This document shows, piece by piece, positions 10,124 to 17,927 of a DNA stretch of 63,028 nucleotides. Origin of the DNA: Chthoniobacteraceae bacterium (GTDB lineage: Bacteria > Verrucomicrobiota > Verrucomicrobiia > Chthoniobacterales > Chthoniobacteraceae); NCBI GenBank assembly GCA_947479475.1, contig CANJZW010000013.1:1-63028 (forward strand), read 5' to 3'. Within the stretch, counting starts at the first letter, position 1. The number at the start of each line of letters is the position of its first letter. The notes beneath the pieces were generated by a model that was given only the letters and a program-made list of their open reading frames with translations, searched no databases and was not told where the DNA came from. The translations under genes were made by a program, and so were the position numbers.

Positions 10124-11380
10124 CTAGCGCTTGTACGCGCCCATCGCAGGAGCATCCGGATTCACTTCCGGCCCGAAGTAACGCAACACCACCAGCGGTT
10201 CGGTTTCGCTCAAGTTCTCAAACGTCACGCCCGCCTTCGCTCCGGCTTCCGTGCAGAAAAACTCGTCCTCGGTCAGTTCCGTGAAGCGGATCAACTTGGG
10301 ACTGTTGAGGGTCTGCCCGTTGATTTTTCCTACGCCCTGCACGCAGATCAGGCCGTAGGCGCCATTGTCGCGAATAGTGCACTTGGTACCGGGTTCGACC
10401 GTGAGTTCCTTGGCCGTGAAGAGCTGCGCCTTCTTGATGCGGCCGTAAACAATCCAGCGGTCGACGTACCCTTCGCTCTGTGTGTCGGCGACGGGAATCG
10501 GCTCGAGGTAGTGGTTGTCCTTGAAGTTCGGGTCGCAGTTGCCCTCCCAATCGAGCTGATCAACGATGAAGTCGATATCCTGGTGGTGATCCTTGGGCAT
10601 ATCCTTCACGAGGAGATCCCACTGCACATAGCGGCCTTCCACCAAGTTCTGGTACATGCCGAACACATCACTGCCCCACTGGGGTTCGTAGGTGCACAAC
10701 GAGCCGGGTGCGTGCAGGACGCAGGGAGGGATCAGCCAGCCTGTGCCGGGTTTGAGGCGGTAGGCGCGGGAAAGATCGAGGATCCCGTTGTCACCCTTGT
10801 TCCAGTCGGCAATACACTTGCGCACCTGATCCTTGGTCGTGCCGGGTTCAAGTCCCATGAACGTATAGGGGAAGTTGTTCCCTACGTTGTTGTGCTGGGG
10901 AGGAAAATAGTAGGACTCCGGTTTGCCTTCCAGACCCACCAGTTTTGCCTGCTCGGCGCTCTGGTGCATGTGGTGGGGAATGGGTCCCATGTTGTCGAAA
11001 AACTTCGAGTACACCGGCCACTTGTTGTACTTGTTCCAGATCGCTTCGCCGATCAGCAGCGAACCGCATTCGGCCACGGCTTCCTGCAGTGTGAAGCGGT
11101 GGTGTCCGGCGACCACGTAGGACAAACCTTCGTCATGGGTGCGGTTGTCATTGGCGGCGGGTGTGGTGGAGGCAAACCAGCGCTCGTCAATGCCTCCTCG
11201 GTTCAGACCGAAGGCGTAAAGGTCGTCCGGATGGAGCTTGAGGCGCTTGCCCGGCTGCAAAAAGGAGCGGGGCACCCAGCAGGGGGCCAGACGCAGCAGT
11301 CCGCCGGTGGCTTCCAGTTGGGATTCAACCGTGGAGCGGACGTTCGAGGTCAGGATTTGGAGTGAGGTGACGTGGTTCAT
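10124..11380 (-). CDS. Cupin-fold protein resembling class I mannose-6-phosphate isomerase
   Basis: A 418-aa protein starting at the Met of MNHVTSLQILTS. It has two cupin-like regions. The first contains a His/Glu-rich metal-binding-like motif (GPIPHHMHQSAE, about residues 130-145), the second lies near residues 310-410 (VEPGTKCTIRDNGAYGLICVQG). These features resemble sugar-isomerase cupins such as class I phosphomannose isomerase, but the classic signature is not clear. It is divergent from the rhamnose operon and shares its 315-bp promoter region, so a role in rhamnose or related deoxy-sugar conversion is a reasonable inference. It could instead be a mannose-6-phosphate isomerase for glycan synthesis. 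Family fold is fairly sure, reaction is not. Confidence 0.6.
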   Translation of the reverse strand: MNHVTSLQILTSNVRSTVESQLEATGGLLRLAPCWVPRSFLQPGKRLKLHPDDLYAFGLNRGGIDERWFASTTPAANDNRTHDEGLSYVVAGHHRFTLQEAVAECGSLLIGEAIWNKYNKWPVYSKFFDNMGPIPHHMHQSAEQAKLVGLEGKPESYYFPPQHNNVGNNFPYTFMGLEPGTTKDQVRKCIADWNKGDNGILDLSRAYRLKPGTGWLIPPCVLHAPGSLCTYEPQWGSDVFGMYQNLVEGRYVQWDLLVKDMPKDHHQDIDFIVDQLDWEGNCDPNFKDNHYLEPIPVADTQSEGYVDRWIVYGRIKKAQLFTAKELTVEPGTKCTIRDNGAYGLICVQGVGKINGQTLNSPKLIRFTELTEDEFFCTEAGAKAGVTFENLSETEPLVVLRYFGPEVNPDAPAMGAYKR

Positions 11381-11695
11381 GGGTTTAAAAGAGGCCGCGG
11401 GACACCCCGCGCAGGGGCGACATTGATCCACGCTGCTCAGCAGGAATCAACATTGAAACCGAAAACTCTTGCAGATGCTCGCCCCGCCGAAACGCCGGGC
11501 TCCTCACCCCAAAGGATCGGGTAGACTGCAAATCGCCGGAGCGATCAGGATGTGCCCGGCAAGATAATCTCCGGCCCGCGCCCAGCACCGCCCGCAGAAG
11601 GATTCGCCAAAACGGAGGCAATCAGTTTAGAAATTCGGGCGCCTCCCCTGCCATCTTACCGATTTAGAATCCCCTCGCCATTCAACGCACTACGC
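11381..11695. promoter_or_regulatory. Divergent promoter region of the rhamnose locus
   Basis: A 315-bp spacer between the divergent cupin gene and rhaA that should hold both promoters. A perfect 5-bp inverted repeat, ATCGC-CGGA-GCGAT at 11532-11545, is the best operator-like sequence. No AraC-, DeoR- or LacI-type regulator gene is adjacent, so any regulator must be encoded elsewhere. No clear -35/-10 pair stands out. Confidence 0.35.
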
Positions 11696-12973
11696 ATGAG
11701 CACCAAAACAAAAGCATCGCCAAACGCTGCGTCGCCTTCTTATGCGCTGGCCAAGGAACGTTATGCAGAACTCGGTGTGGACACGGACTCCGCGATGCAG
11801 GCCCTTGCCGGCATCTCCATCTCCGTCCATTGCTGGCAAGGCGACGATGTGGGCGGGTTTGAAAAAAACGCGCAGTCCCTGGGCGGCGGCATCGCTGTCA
11901 CCGGCAACTATCCGGGCAAAGCGCGCACACCGCTTGAATTGCGGGCGGATCTGGAGAAAGCCTTTTCGCTCATTCCCGGACGACACCGCGTCAATTTACA
12001 CGCCTGTTACGGCGAGTTTGGGGGCAAAGTGGTGGACCGCGACGCCATCGCGCCGGAGCACTTCCGAGGCTGGATCGACTGGGCCAAGGCTCACAAACTC
12101 GGGCTCGACTTCAATCCCACCTTCTTTTCCCACCCGAAAGCGGCTGACGGGTTCACCCTCTCCCACCACGACAAAGGGATCCGCAACTTTTGGATCGAAC
12201 ACGGACGGCGGAGCCGCGAAATCGGTGCGGTCATGGGCAAAGCGCTCGGTTCGCCCACCGTCACAAACGTCTGGGTTCCAGACGGCACCAAGGACACCCC
12301 CGCAGACCGCCTCGCACCCAGAGAACGTCTGGCGGAATCTCTGGACTCTGTTTTCCACGCTAAACTCAAGGGCAACCTCGACGCGGTTGAGCCCAAACTG
12401 TTCGGCATAGGCTCTGAGAGTTACGTGGTCGGATCTGCTGAATTTTATCTGGGATACGCCGTTTCCCGCCAAAAACTGCTCTGCCTGGATGCGGGCCATT
12501 TCCACCCCACCGAGGGCATTGCCGACAAGATCTCCGGTGTGCTTCCGTTCCTTCCTGAGCTGCTTCTCCATGTCAGCCGCGGGGTCCGTTGGGACAGCGA
12601 CCACGTCGTGGTCTTGAACGACGAGCTTCTTTCGATCGCACGGGAAATTGTGGCCAACGGGTTTCTCAAACGCACACACATCGGGCTCGATTATTTTGAT
12701 GCCAGCATCAACCGGGTGGCGGCGTGGGTGATCGGCACAAGAGCGATGCAACGGGCCCTGCTGGCGGCATTGCTGGAGCCGACTCAGGCGCTGCGCGAAG
12801 TCGAATTGGAGGGCGACTTCACAAGCCGCCTGGCCCTGCAGGAGGAGCTCAAAGTGCTCCCCTCCGGCGCCGTCTGGGAAGAGTTTTGCGAGCAACAAAA
12901 TGTCCCCTCCGGGATGCGCTGGATCGCCGAGGTACGCGGCTACGAGGCCACGGTGCTTTCCCTCCGGGAGTAG
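11696..12973 (+). CDS. rhaA: L-rhamnose isomerase
   Basis: Converts L-rhamnose to L-rhamnulose, the first cytoplasmic step of rhamnose catabolism. The 425-aa product matches the E. coli RhaA pattern along its length: [70 protein letters not shown] and [10 protein letters not shown]. The last motifs supply acidic and His ligands of the metal site. The start is the ATG of MSTKTKASP at 11696; the 48 codons upstream are low-complexity and not conserved. It is the first gene of the plus-strand rhamnose operon and lies 45 bp before the transporter remnant. No strong Shine-Dalgarno is visible. Confidence 0.97.
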   Translation: MSTKTKASPNAASPSYALAKERYAELGVDTDSAMQALAGISISVHCWQGDDVGGFEKNAQSLGGGIAVTGNYPGKARTPLELRADLEKAFSLIPGRHRVNLHACYGEFGGKVVDRDAIAPEHFRGWIDWAKAHKLGLDFNPTFFSHPKAADGFTLSHHDKGIRNFWIEHGRRSREIGAVMGKALGSPTVTNVWVPDGTKDTPADRLAPRERLAESLDSVFHAKLKGNLDAVEPKLFGIGSESYVVGSAEFYLGYAVSRQKLLCLDAGHFHPTEGIADKISGVLPFLPELLLHVSRGVRWDSDHVVVLNDELLSIAREIVANGFLKRTHIGLDYFDASINRVAAWVIGTRAMQRALLAALLEPTQALREVELEGDFTSRLALQEELKVLPSGAVWEEFCEQQNVPSGMRWIAEVRGYEATVLSLRE

Positions 12974-13018
12974 CCTGCCACAGAGCCAACCGCTCCTCGT
13001 TAAACACCAAAACCGCTT

Positions 13019-13426
13019 ATGAGCCACCCTCTGCTCCGACTCACCCAGATTTCAAAACCCTTCGGCCCCGTCCGCGCCCTTGAGGGAGTTTCCTCTGAGT
13101 TGCACCCCGGCGAGGTGCACGCGCTGCTGGGCGAAAATGGGTCGGGCAAGACGGGCACCGGGAAGCTGACCCGTCTTGGGTTGCCGACGGAAAACCGCGC
13201 ACACCTCAAGGAAGTCGGCACGCAGAGCGTTATTTTATGGCGAGTCGTCGATCTGGGCTACCTCGCCAGCCAAGCGGCCCATGCCTCCGGCAACGCCACG
13301 CTCAAACCTAGGACAAAGAACTTCAATGCGGGCCGTCTGGGCGAGCTTGATATTGAGGAAACCTCCATCATCCTCGGCAAGCCGTTTATCTTCAACAAGG
13401 AGAACGTCGACCCGTTTGACTTTTGA
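13019..13426 (+). pseudogene. In-frame fusion remnant of a rhamnose ABC transporter (ATPase N-terminus joined to binding-protein C-terminus)
   Basis: A 135-codon open frame made of two unrelated pieces. Residues 1 to about 42 are the start of a sugar-type (RbsA/RhaT-like) ABC ATPase, ending inside Walker A at GENGSGKT. From about residue 43 to the stop the sequence matches the C-terminal end of a rhamnose-type periplasmic binding protein ([28 protein letters not shown] and the terminal [11 protein letters not shown]). The intervening ATPase body, permeases and most of the binding protein are missing. The junction lies about 13139-13165, around GGGCAAGACGGGCACCGGGA. It sits in the operon between rhaA and the rhamnosidase, where a rhamnose transporter is expected. 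The product cannot bind sugar or hydrolyse ATP. A real deletion is favoured, but an assembly collapse cannot be excluded from sequence alone. Confidence 0.8.
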
Positions 13427-13449
13427 TGCCCTCCCGGCTCCACCCCCAT

Positions 13450-16302
13450 ATGCGCGTTTATCTCCTTCTCCTCTTCCCCTGTTCAGCCCTCGCAGCGGGT
13501 CTCAGCCCGCACGGACTGCGCTGCGAATATCTGGAAAACCCACTGGCCGTGGAGGACCCTCACCCCCGGCTGAGCTGGAATCTTGAAGGCGGAGTCGCCC
13601 CGCAGGCGCAGCGCGCGTGGGCCGTGCGCGCCGCAACCTCGCTCGAAAAACTCCAGCGCAACAGGGCGGACCTCTGGGATTCCGGGGAAACCCCAAGCCG
13701 CGCCACTTCCCAAGTGGAGTACTTGGGAAAAACGCCCAAACCCGGGCAGCACGTTTTCTGGCAGGTGAAAATCTGGGACAAAGAAGGCGCGGAATCCGAG
13801 TGGTCCAAACCCGCTTCCTGGCGCACGGCGCTCACCGATCCCGAAAAGTGGGTCGCCAGCTGGATCTCAGCCACCGACAGGACGCCACTGCACACCTCCC
13901 GCGAATCGCTCTACCTGCCACCGGCAAAATACTTCCGCAAGGAGTTTGAAATCGCAAAACCCGTCAGACGCGCCACCGCGTACCTGAGCGCCCTTGGAAA
14001 CGCCGAAATCCGCTTCAATGGAAAACCTGCGAGCGAGGCCTTCTTCCTTCCAGGCTGGTCGGACTACCACAAACGCGCCTACTACCGCGCCTTTGACGTC
14101 ACCGCACTCCTCAAACCAGGCCCCAACACCTTCGGCGCCGTTCTCACCGACGGATGGTACTCCGGTTACGTGGGGTTCGGACTTCTGGTCGGTTACGGCC
14201 CGCACAAAACGGGAAGGGCGATGTACGGCAAAACACCCTCCCTGCTCGCCCAAATCGAAGTGGAGTTTGAAGACGGCACGCGCAAGGTGGTCGGCTCGGA
14301 TAAAACCTGGAAAGTCTCTTCTGAAGGCCCTCTCCTCGAAGCGGATATGCTAATGGGCGAAAAATACGATGCGCGCCGCGAGTTCGCCCAATGGGACCGC
14401 TCCGGCTTCAATTCAGCCGCGTGGCAAAACGCCATCCCCGCCGAGGCAAACCCAAGCGTCAAGGCCCCCTTCTTTGACAATTGCGGCGAACGGGAGGTGG
14501 ACCTTGGCTTTAGAAAACCCGCGAAACTCCAGGCCTACACAGGACCGGGGGTAAAAATCACGGAGGAACTCCCTCCAGTAAAAATCACCGAACCCAAACC
14601 AGGCGTGTACGTTTTCGACTTCGGAACCAACTTCGCAGGCGTCGTCCGACTCAAAGCCAAGGGTACCGCGGGCGAAACGCTGACGTTGCGGTACGGCGAG
14701 ATGCTGCACCCAGACGGAAGCCTGATGACAGAGAACCTTCGGAAAGCCCGCGCCACGGATACCTACGTCCTCAAGGGCGCCCCGGAGGGCGAGGAGTGGG
14801 TCCCGCGTTTCACCTACCACGGGTTCCAGTACTGCGAGGTCACCGGATTCAAGTCGCCCCCAAACAAGGAAAGTCTGACCGGCCTCTCGCTCCAGTCAAA
14901 TACCTCAAAAACAAGCAGTTTCGAATGTTCCGATGAGGTCACCAACCAGCTTTTCAAAAACATCGTGCGCTCTCAGGGCGCCAATTTCCTGGAAATCCCC
15001 ACGGACTGCCCCCAGCGCGACGAACGCCTGGGCTGGATGGGGGACGCCCAAATCTACGTTCGCTCCGCTACTTACAACGCAGACGTGGCCTCGTTTTTCA
15101 CCAAGTGGCTGGACGACGTCGACGAATCCCAGCGCTCCGTAGGCGCCTATCCCGACTACGCCCCCTACCCCATGGGCTACGGTGAACAGGGCAAGACCTT
15201 CGGCACAGCCTGGATGGACGCCGGCATCATCTGCCCGCACACGATCTGGAAAGTGTACGGCGACACGCGGGTGATCGAACGCCATTGGGCTTCGATGACC
15301 CGGTTCATGGAATTCAGGCAGGCCTCCAGCCCCTCCTTCAACGGCGTGTCCATCGGAAACGCCTGGGGGGACTGGCTTAACCTGAAGGACCCTACACCTT
15401 TGGAACTCATCGACTCAGCCTATTTTGCCCACACGGCGCAACTCATGGCGGAAATGGCCGAAGCCACGGGGCGCATCCTGGAGGCGGCGCAGTACAGGCA
15501 AACCTTTGAAGACGTCCGCAAAGCGTTTGCCTCCAAGTATATTGAGGCAAAAGGCACACTGCTAAAAGCCTCCCAAACCGCCTGCGTCCTCGCGCTTCAA
15601 TTCGATCTCGCCCCCCGGGAGAACCGCGCCGCAATCGGCAACCAGCTCGCAGGGTTGGTCGAAGCCAATCAGAACCGCATGAGCACCGGCTTTTTGGGCA
15701 CGAAGTCCCTCCTGCCCGCCCTGACCTCCGTCGGAAAACAGTCCCTCGCCGTGCGCCTCTTCCAGAGCCGCGAATTTCCCTCCTGGGGTTACCCGGTGGT
15801 GAACGGCGCCACCTCGGTTTGGGAGCGATGGGACAGTTACACGAAGGAAAATAGTTTTGGCGGAGACAGCAACGCCGCCATGAACTCCTTCAGCCACTAC
15901 TCGTTTGGAGCCGTCTGCCAGTGGATGTTTCAATCCCTTGCGGGCATCGACACCGACGGGCCCGGTTATCAAAAAATACTGCTCAAACCCATCAAGCCCT
16001 TCTCCAGAATCGAGGGAGCCCCCGAACCGCTGACCTGGGTGAAGGCCTCCTACGCTTCGCCCACCGGAACGATCAAGGTGGAATGGCGCCTGGACAAAAC
16101 CCAGTACCAATACAGCGTGGAAATTCCACCCAACACCAGCGCCACACTGCACTTACCCACGCGCGCCCTGGACACGATCAGCGTGAACGACAAACCCATG
16201 GAAGCGGCCAAGGGCGTGAAGTTCCTCCAGTTTGAGGACGGGGTGAGCGTCTGCGAACTCCAACCAGGCGCCTACCGCTTCCAGACCCATTTCGGGCAAT
16301 AA
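13450..16302 (+). CDS. Alpha-L-rhamnosidase, GH78 family, exported
   Basis: Releases terminal L-rhamnose from polysaccharides or glycosides. About 950 aa from the Met of MRVYLLLLFPCSALAAG, which gives a compact signal peptide; an ATG at 13426 overlaps the preceding TGA and is the alternative start, which would allow translational coupling. Domain order fits GH78: an N-terminal Fn3-like segment (GLRCEYLENPLAVEDPHPRLSW), beta-sandwich domains including the WYSGYVGFG motif, then the (alpha/alpha)6 barrel. The motif DCPQRDERLGWMGDAQ near residue 520 carries the conserved acidic active-site cluster, and VWERWDS near residue 790 the second glutamate region. Its place inside the rha operon ties extracellular hydrolysis to uptake and catabolism. 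Confidence 0.93.
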   Translation: MRVYLLLLFPCSALAAGLSPHGLRCEYLENPLAVEDPHPRLSWNLEGGVAPQAQRAWAVRAATSLEKLQRNRADLWDSGETPSRATSQVEYLGKTPKPGQHVFWQVKIWDKEGAESEWSKPASWRTALTDPEKWVASWISATDRTPLHTSRESLYLPPAKYFRKEFEIAKPVRRATAYLSALGNAEIRFNGKPASEAFFLPGWSDYHKRAYYRAFDVTALLKPGPNTFGAVLTDGWYSGYVGFGLLVGYGPHKTGRAMYGKTPSLLAQIEVEFEDGTRKVVGSDKTWKVSSEGPLLEADMLMGEKYDARREFAQWDRSGFNSAAWQNAIPAEANPSVKAPFFDNCGEREVDLGFRKPAKLQAYTGPGVKITEELPPVKITEPKPGVYVFDFGTNFAGVVRLKAKGTAGETLTLRYGEMLHPDGSLMTENLRKARATDTYVLKGAPEGEEWVPRFTYHGFQYCEVTGFKSPPNKESLTGLSLQSNTSKTSSFECSDEVTNQLFKNIVRSQGANFLEIPTDCPQRDERLGWMGDAQIYVRSATYNADVASFFTKWLDDVDESQRSVGAYPDYAPYPMGYGEQGKTFGTAWMDAGIICPHTIWKVYGDTRVIERHWASMTRFMEFRQASSPSFNGVSIGNAWGDWLNLKDPTPLELIDSAYFAHTAQLMAEMAEATGRILEAAQYRQTFEDVRKAFASKYIEAKGTLLKASQTACVLALQFDLAPRENRAAIGNQLAGLVEANQNRMSTGFLGTKSLLPALTSVGKQSLAVRLFQSREFPSWGYPVVNGATSVWERWDSYTKENSFGGDSNAAMNSFSHYSFGAVCQWMFQSLAGIDTDGPGYQKILLKPIKPFSRIEGAPEPLTWVKASYASPTGTIKVEWRLDKTQYQYSVEIPPNTSATLHLPTRALDTISVNDKPMEAAKGVKFLQFEDGVSVCELQPGAYRFQTHFGQ

Positions 16303-16351
16303 CCCCTCTCAAAGCCTCCAAAAACCAAACCCCACAACCCGCCAAACAAGA

Positions 16352-17848
16352 ATGCCAGCCTCACAAACTTATCTTGGAGTAGACGTTGGAGCCGAAAGCG
16401 GCCGCGTCATGGCCGGCCTCTGGGATGGGCGCCACATCCGCCTCCAGGAGATCCACCGGTTTTCCAACGGTCCCGTGCCCCTGGGAAACACGCTGCGCTG
16501 GGACTTGCTGCACCTTTGGAAGGAAATCCGGGACGGCCTTATCCTCGCTGGAAAATCCTGCGGCAAAGCCCGTTCCATCGGGGTGGACACCTGGGGGGTG
16601 GACTACGTCCTACAAGACCGCCAGGGCGAATGGCTCGGGCTGCCCTTCTGCTACAGGGACGAACGCACCAAGGGCCTCGTCGCCGAATTGTGCGCACTCC
16701 TGCCACGGCAAGAGATCTTCGAAGCCTCGGGCCTCCAGTTCATGGAGATTAACACCCTGGTCCAACTCCTTGCCGCCCAACGCAACCATCCCCATCTTCT
16801 GGCGCAGGCGCACCGGATGCTCATGATTCCGGACTGGATCCATTGGGCGCTTTGCGGCGCCAGCGTGGCGGAATTCTCCAACGCCACAACCACCCAGTGC
16901 CTCCATCCCAAGACCCGGACCTGGTCTACGGGCCTTCTGGATAAACTCGGGATCCCCTCCCACTTCCTGCCCGAAATTGTTTCAGCAGGCACAGACCTCG
17001 GCTCGCTGCGCCCTGAACTGGCCAAACTTCCGGGCCTCGGGAGCACACGCGTTGTCGCGCCCGCAACCCACGACACAGGCTCCGCTGTGGTCGGCATTCC
17101 CGCCGGCGACCACGGCTACGGAAAGTGGGCCTACATCAGCTCCGGCACCTGGTCGCTTATGGGCGTGGAAGTGGCCGAGGCAAACCTCAGCGCCGAAGCC
17201 CTGCACCTGAACTTTACAAACGAAGGCGGTGTCGACGGAACTTACCGGCTCTTAAAGAACATCGTAGGGATGTGGCTCTTGCAGCAGTTAAAACGCGGCT
17301 TCGAGGCGCGCGGAGGCAACTCCAGCTACGGCGACCTCGTCCAACTAGCCGCTCAGGCCGCGCCCCTTCGATCCCTCGTAAATCCCGATGCCCCCCAGTT
17401 TCTGCGCCCCACGGACATGATCGGGGCCGTGCAGGATTTCTGCAGCAAAAGCGCCCAACCCATCCCCGAAACCGAGGGCGAACTCGTGCGGTGCGTTCTT
17501 GAAAGTCTGGCCCTGCGCTATCGGCAAGTGCTTGATTCCCTTCAGAAAATCACGGGCAATCGCATCGAAGTGATCCACATTGTAGGCGGGGGAAGCCGCA
17601 ACGCGCTACTCAACCAGTTCACCGCCGATGCCTGCCAGAGGCCGGTGGTGGCGGGCCCAATCGAGGCCACCGCGTTGGGCAACGTTCTTTTCCAGGCCAA
17701 GGCCGCGGGTGAACTCCAGTCGGTGTCAGAAATCCGCTCCGTCGTCCGGGATTCCTTCGCCCACGAGATGCGAGAGTTTCATCCGCACACAGAGAGTCTT
17801 GCCGACTGGGACGCCGCTGCGGCACGATGGAAAGCTCTGACGGCTTAA
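16352..17848 (+). CDS. rhaB: Rhamnulokinase
   Basis: Phosphorylates L-rhamnulose to L-rhamnulose 1-phosphate with ATP. FGGY-family kinase of 498 aa, the normal length. Visible motifs are the N-terminal phosphate loop LGVDVGAESGRV, the sugar-binding region GVDTWGVDYVL, PATHDTGSAV, the mid-protein ISSGTWSLMGVE and the C-terminal HIVGGGSRNALLNQF adenosine motif. It starts 49 bp after the rhamnosidase stop and is followed 79 bp later by the aldolase/dehydrogenase gene, so the four intact genes appear to form one transcription unit. Confidence 0.96.
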   Translation: MPASQTYLGVDVGAESGRVMAGLWDGRHIRLQEIHRFSNGPVPLGNTLRWDLLHLWKEIRDGLILAGKSCGKARSIGVDTWGVDYVLQDRQGEWLGLPFCYRDERTKGLVAELCALLPRQEIFEASGLQFMEINTLVQLLAAQRNHPHLLAQAHRMLMIPDWIHWALCGASVAEFSNATTTQCLHPKTRTWSTGLLDKLGIPSHFLPEIVSAGTDLGSLRPELAKLPGLGSTRVVAPATHDTGSAVVGIPAGDHGYGKWAYISSGTWSLMGVEVAEANLSAEALHLNFTNEGGVDGTYRLLKNIVGMWLLQQLKRGFEARGGNSSYGDLVQLAAQAAPLRSLVNPDAPQFLRPTDMIGAVQDFCSKSAQPIPETEGELVRCVLESLALRYRQVLDSLQKITGNRIEVIHIVGGGSRNALLNQFTADACQRPVVAGPIEATALGNVLFQAKAAGELQSVSEIRSVVRDSFAHEMREFHPHTESLADWDAAAARWKALTA

Positions 17849-17927
17849 GCCCCGCGCTAAAGCCCGCCCGCAGGACCACACCTCCCAAAATATACAATCC
17901 CCTACAACCACACAGAAACCAATAAAG

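Noticed and set aside
13019..13426. A new small ABC-related protein family
   Set aside because: The two halves match different proteins of one transporter and the ATPase stops within Walker A, so a deletion fusion explains it better.
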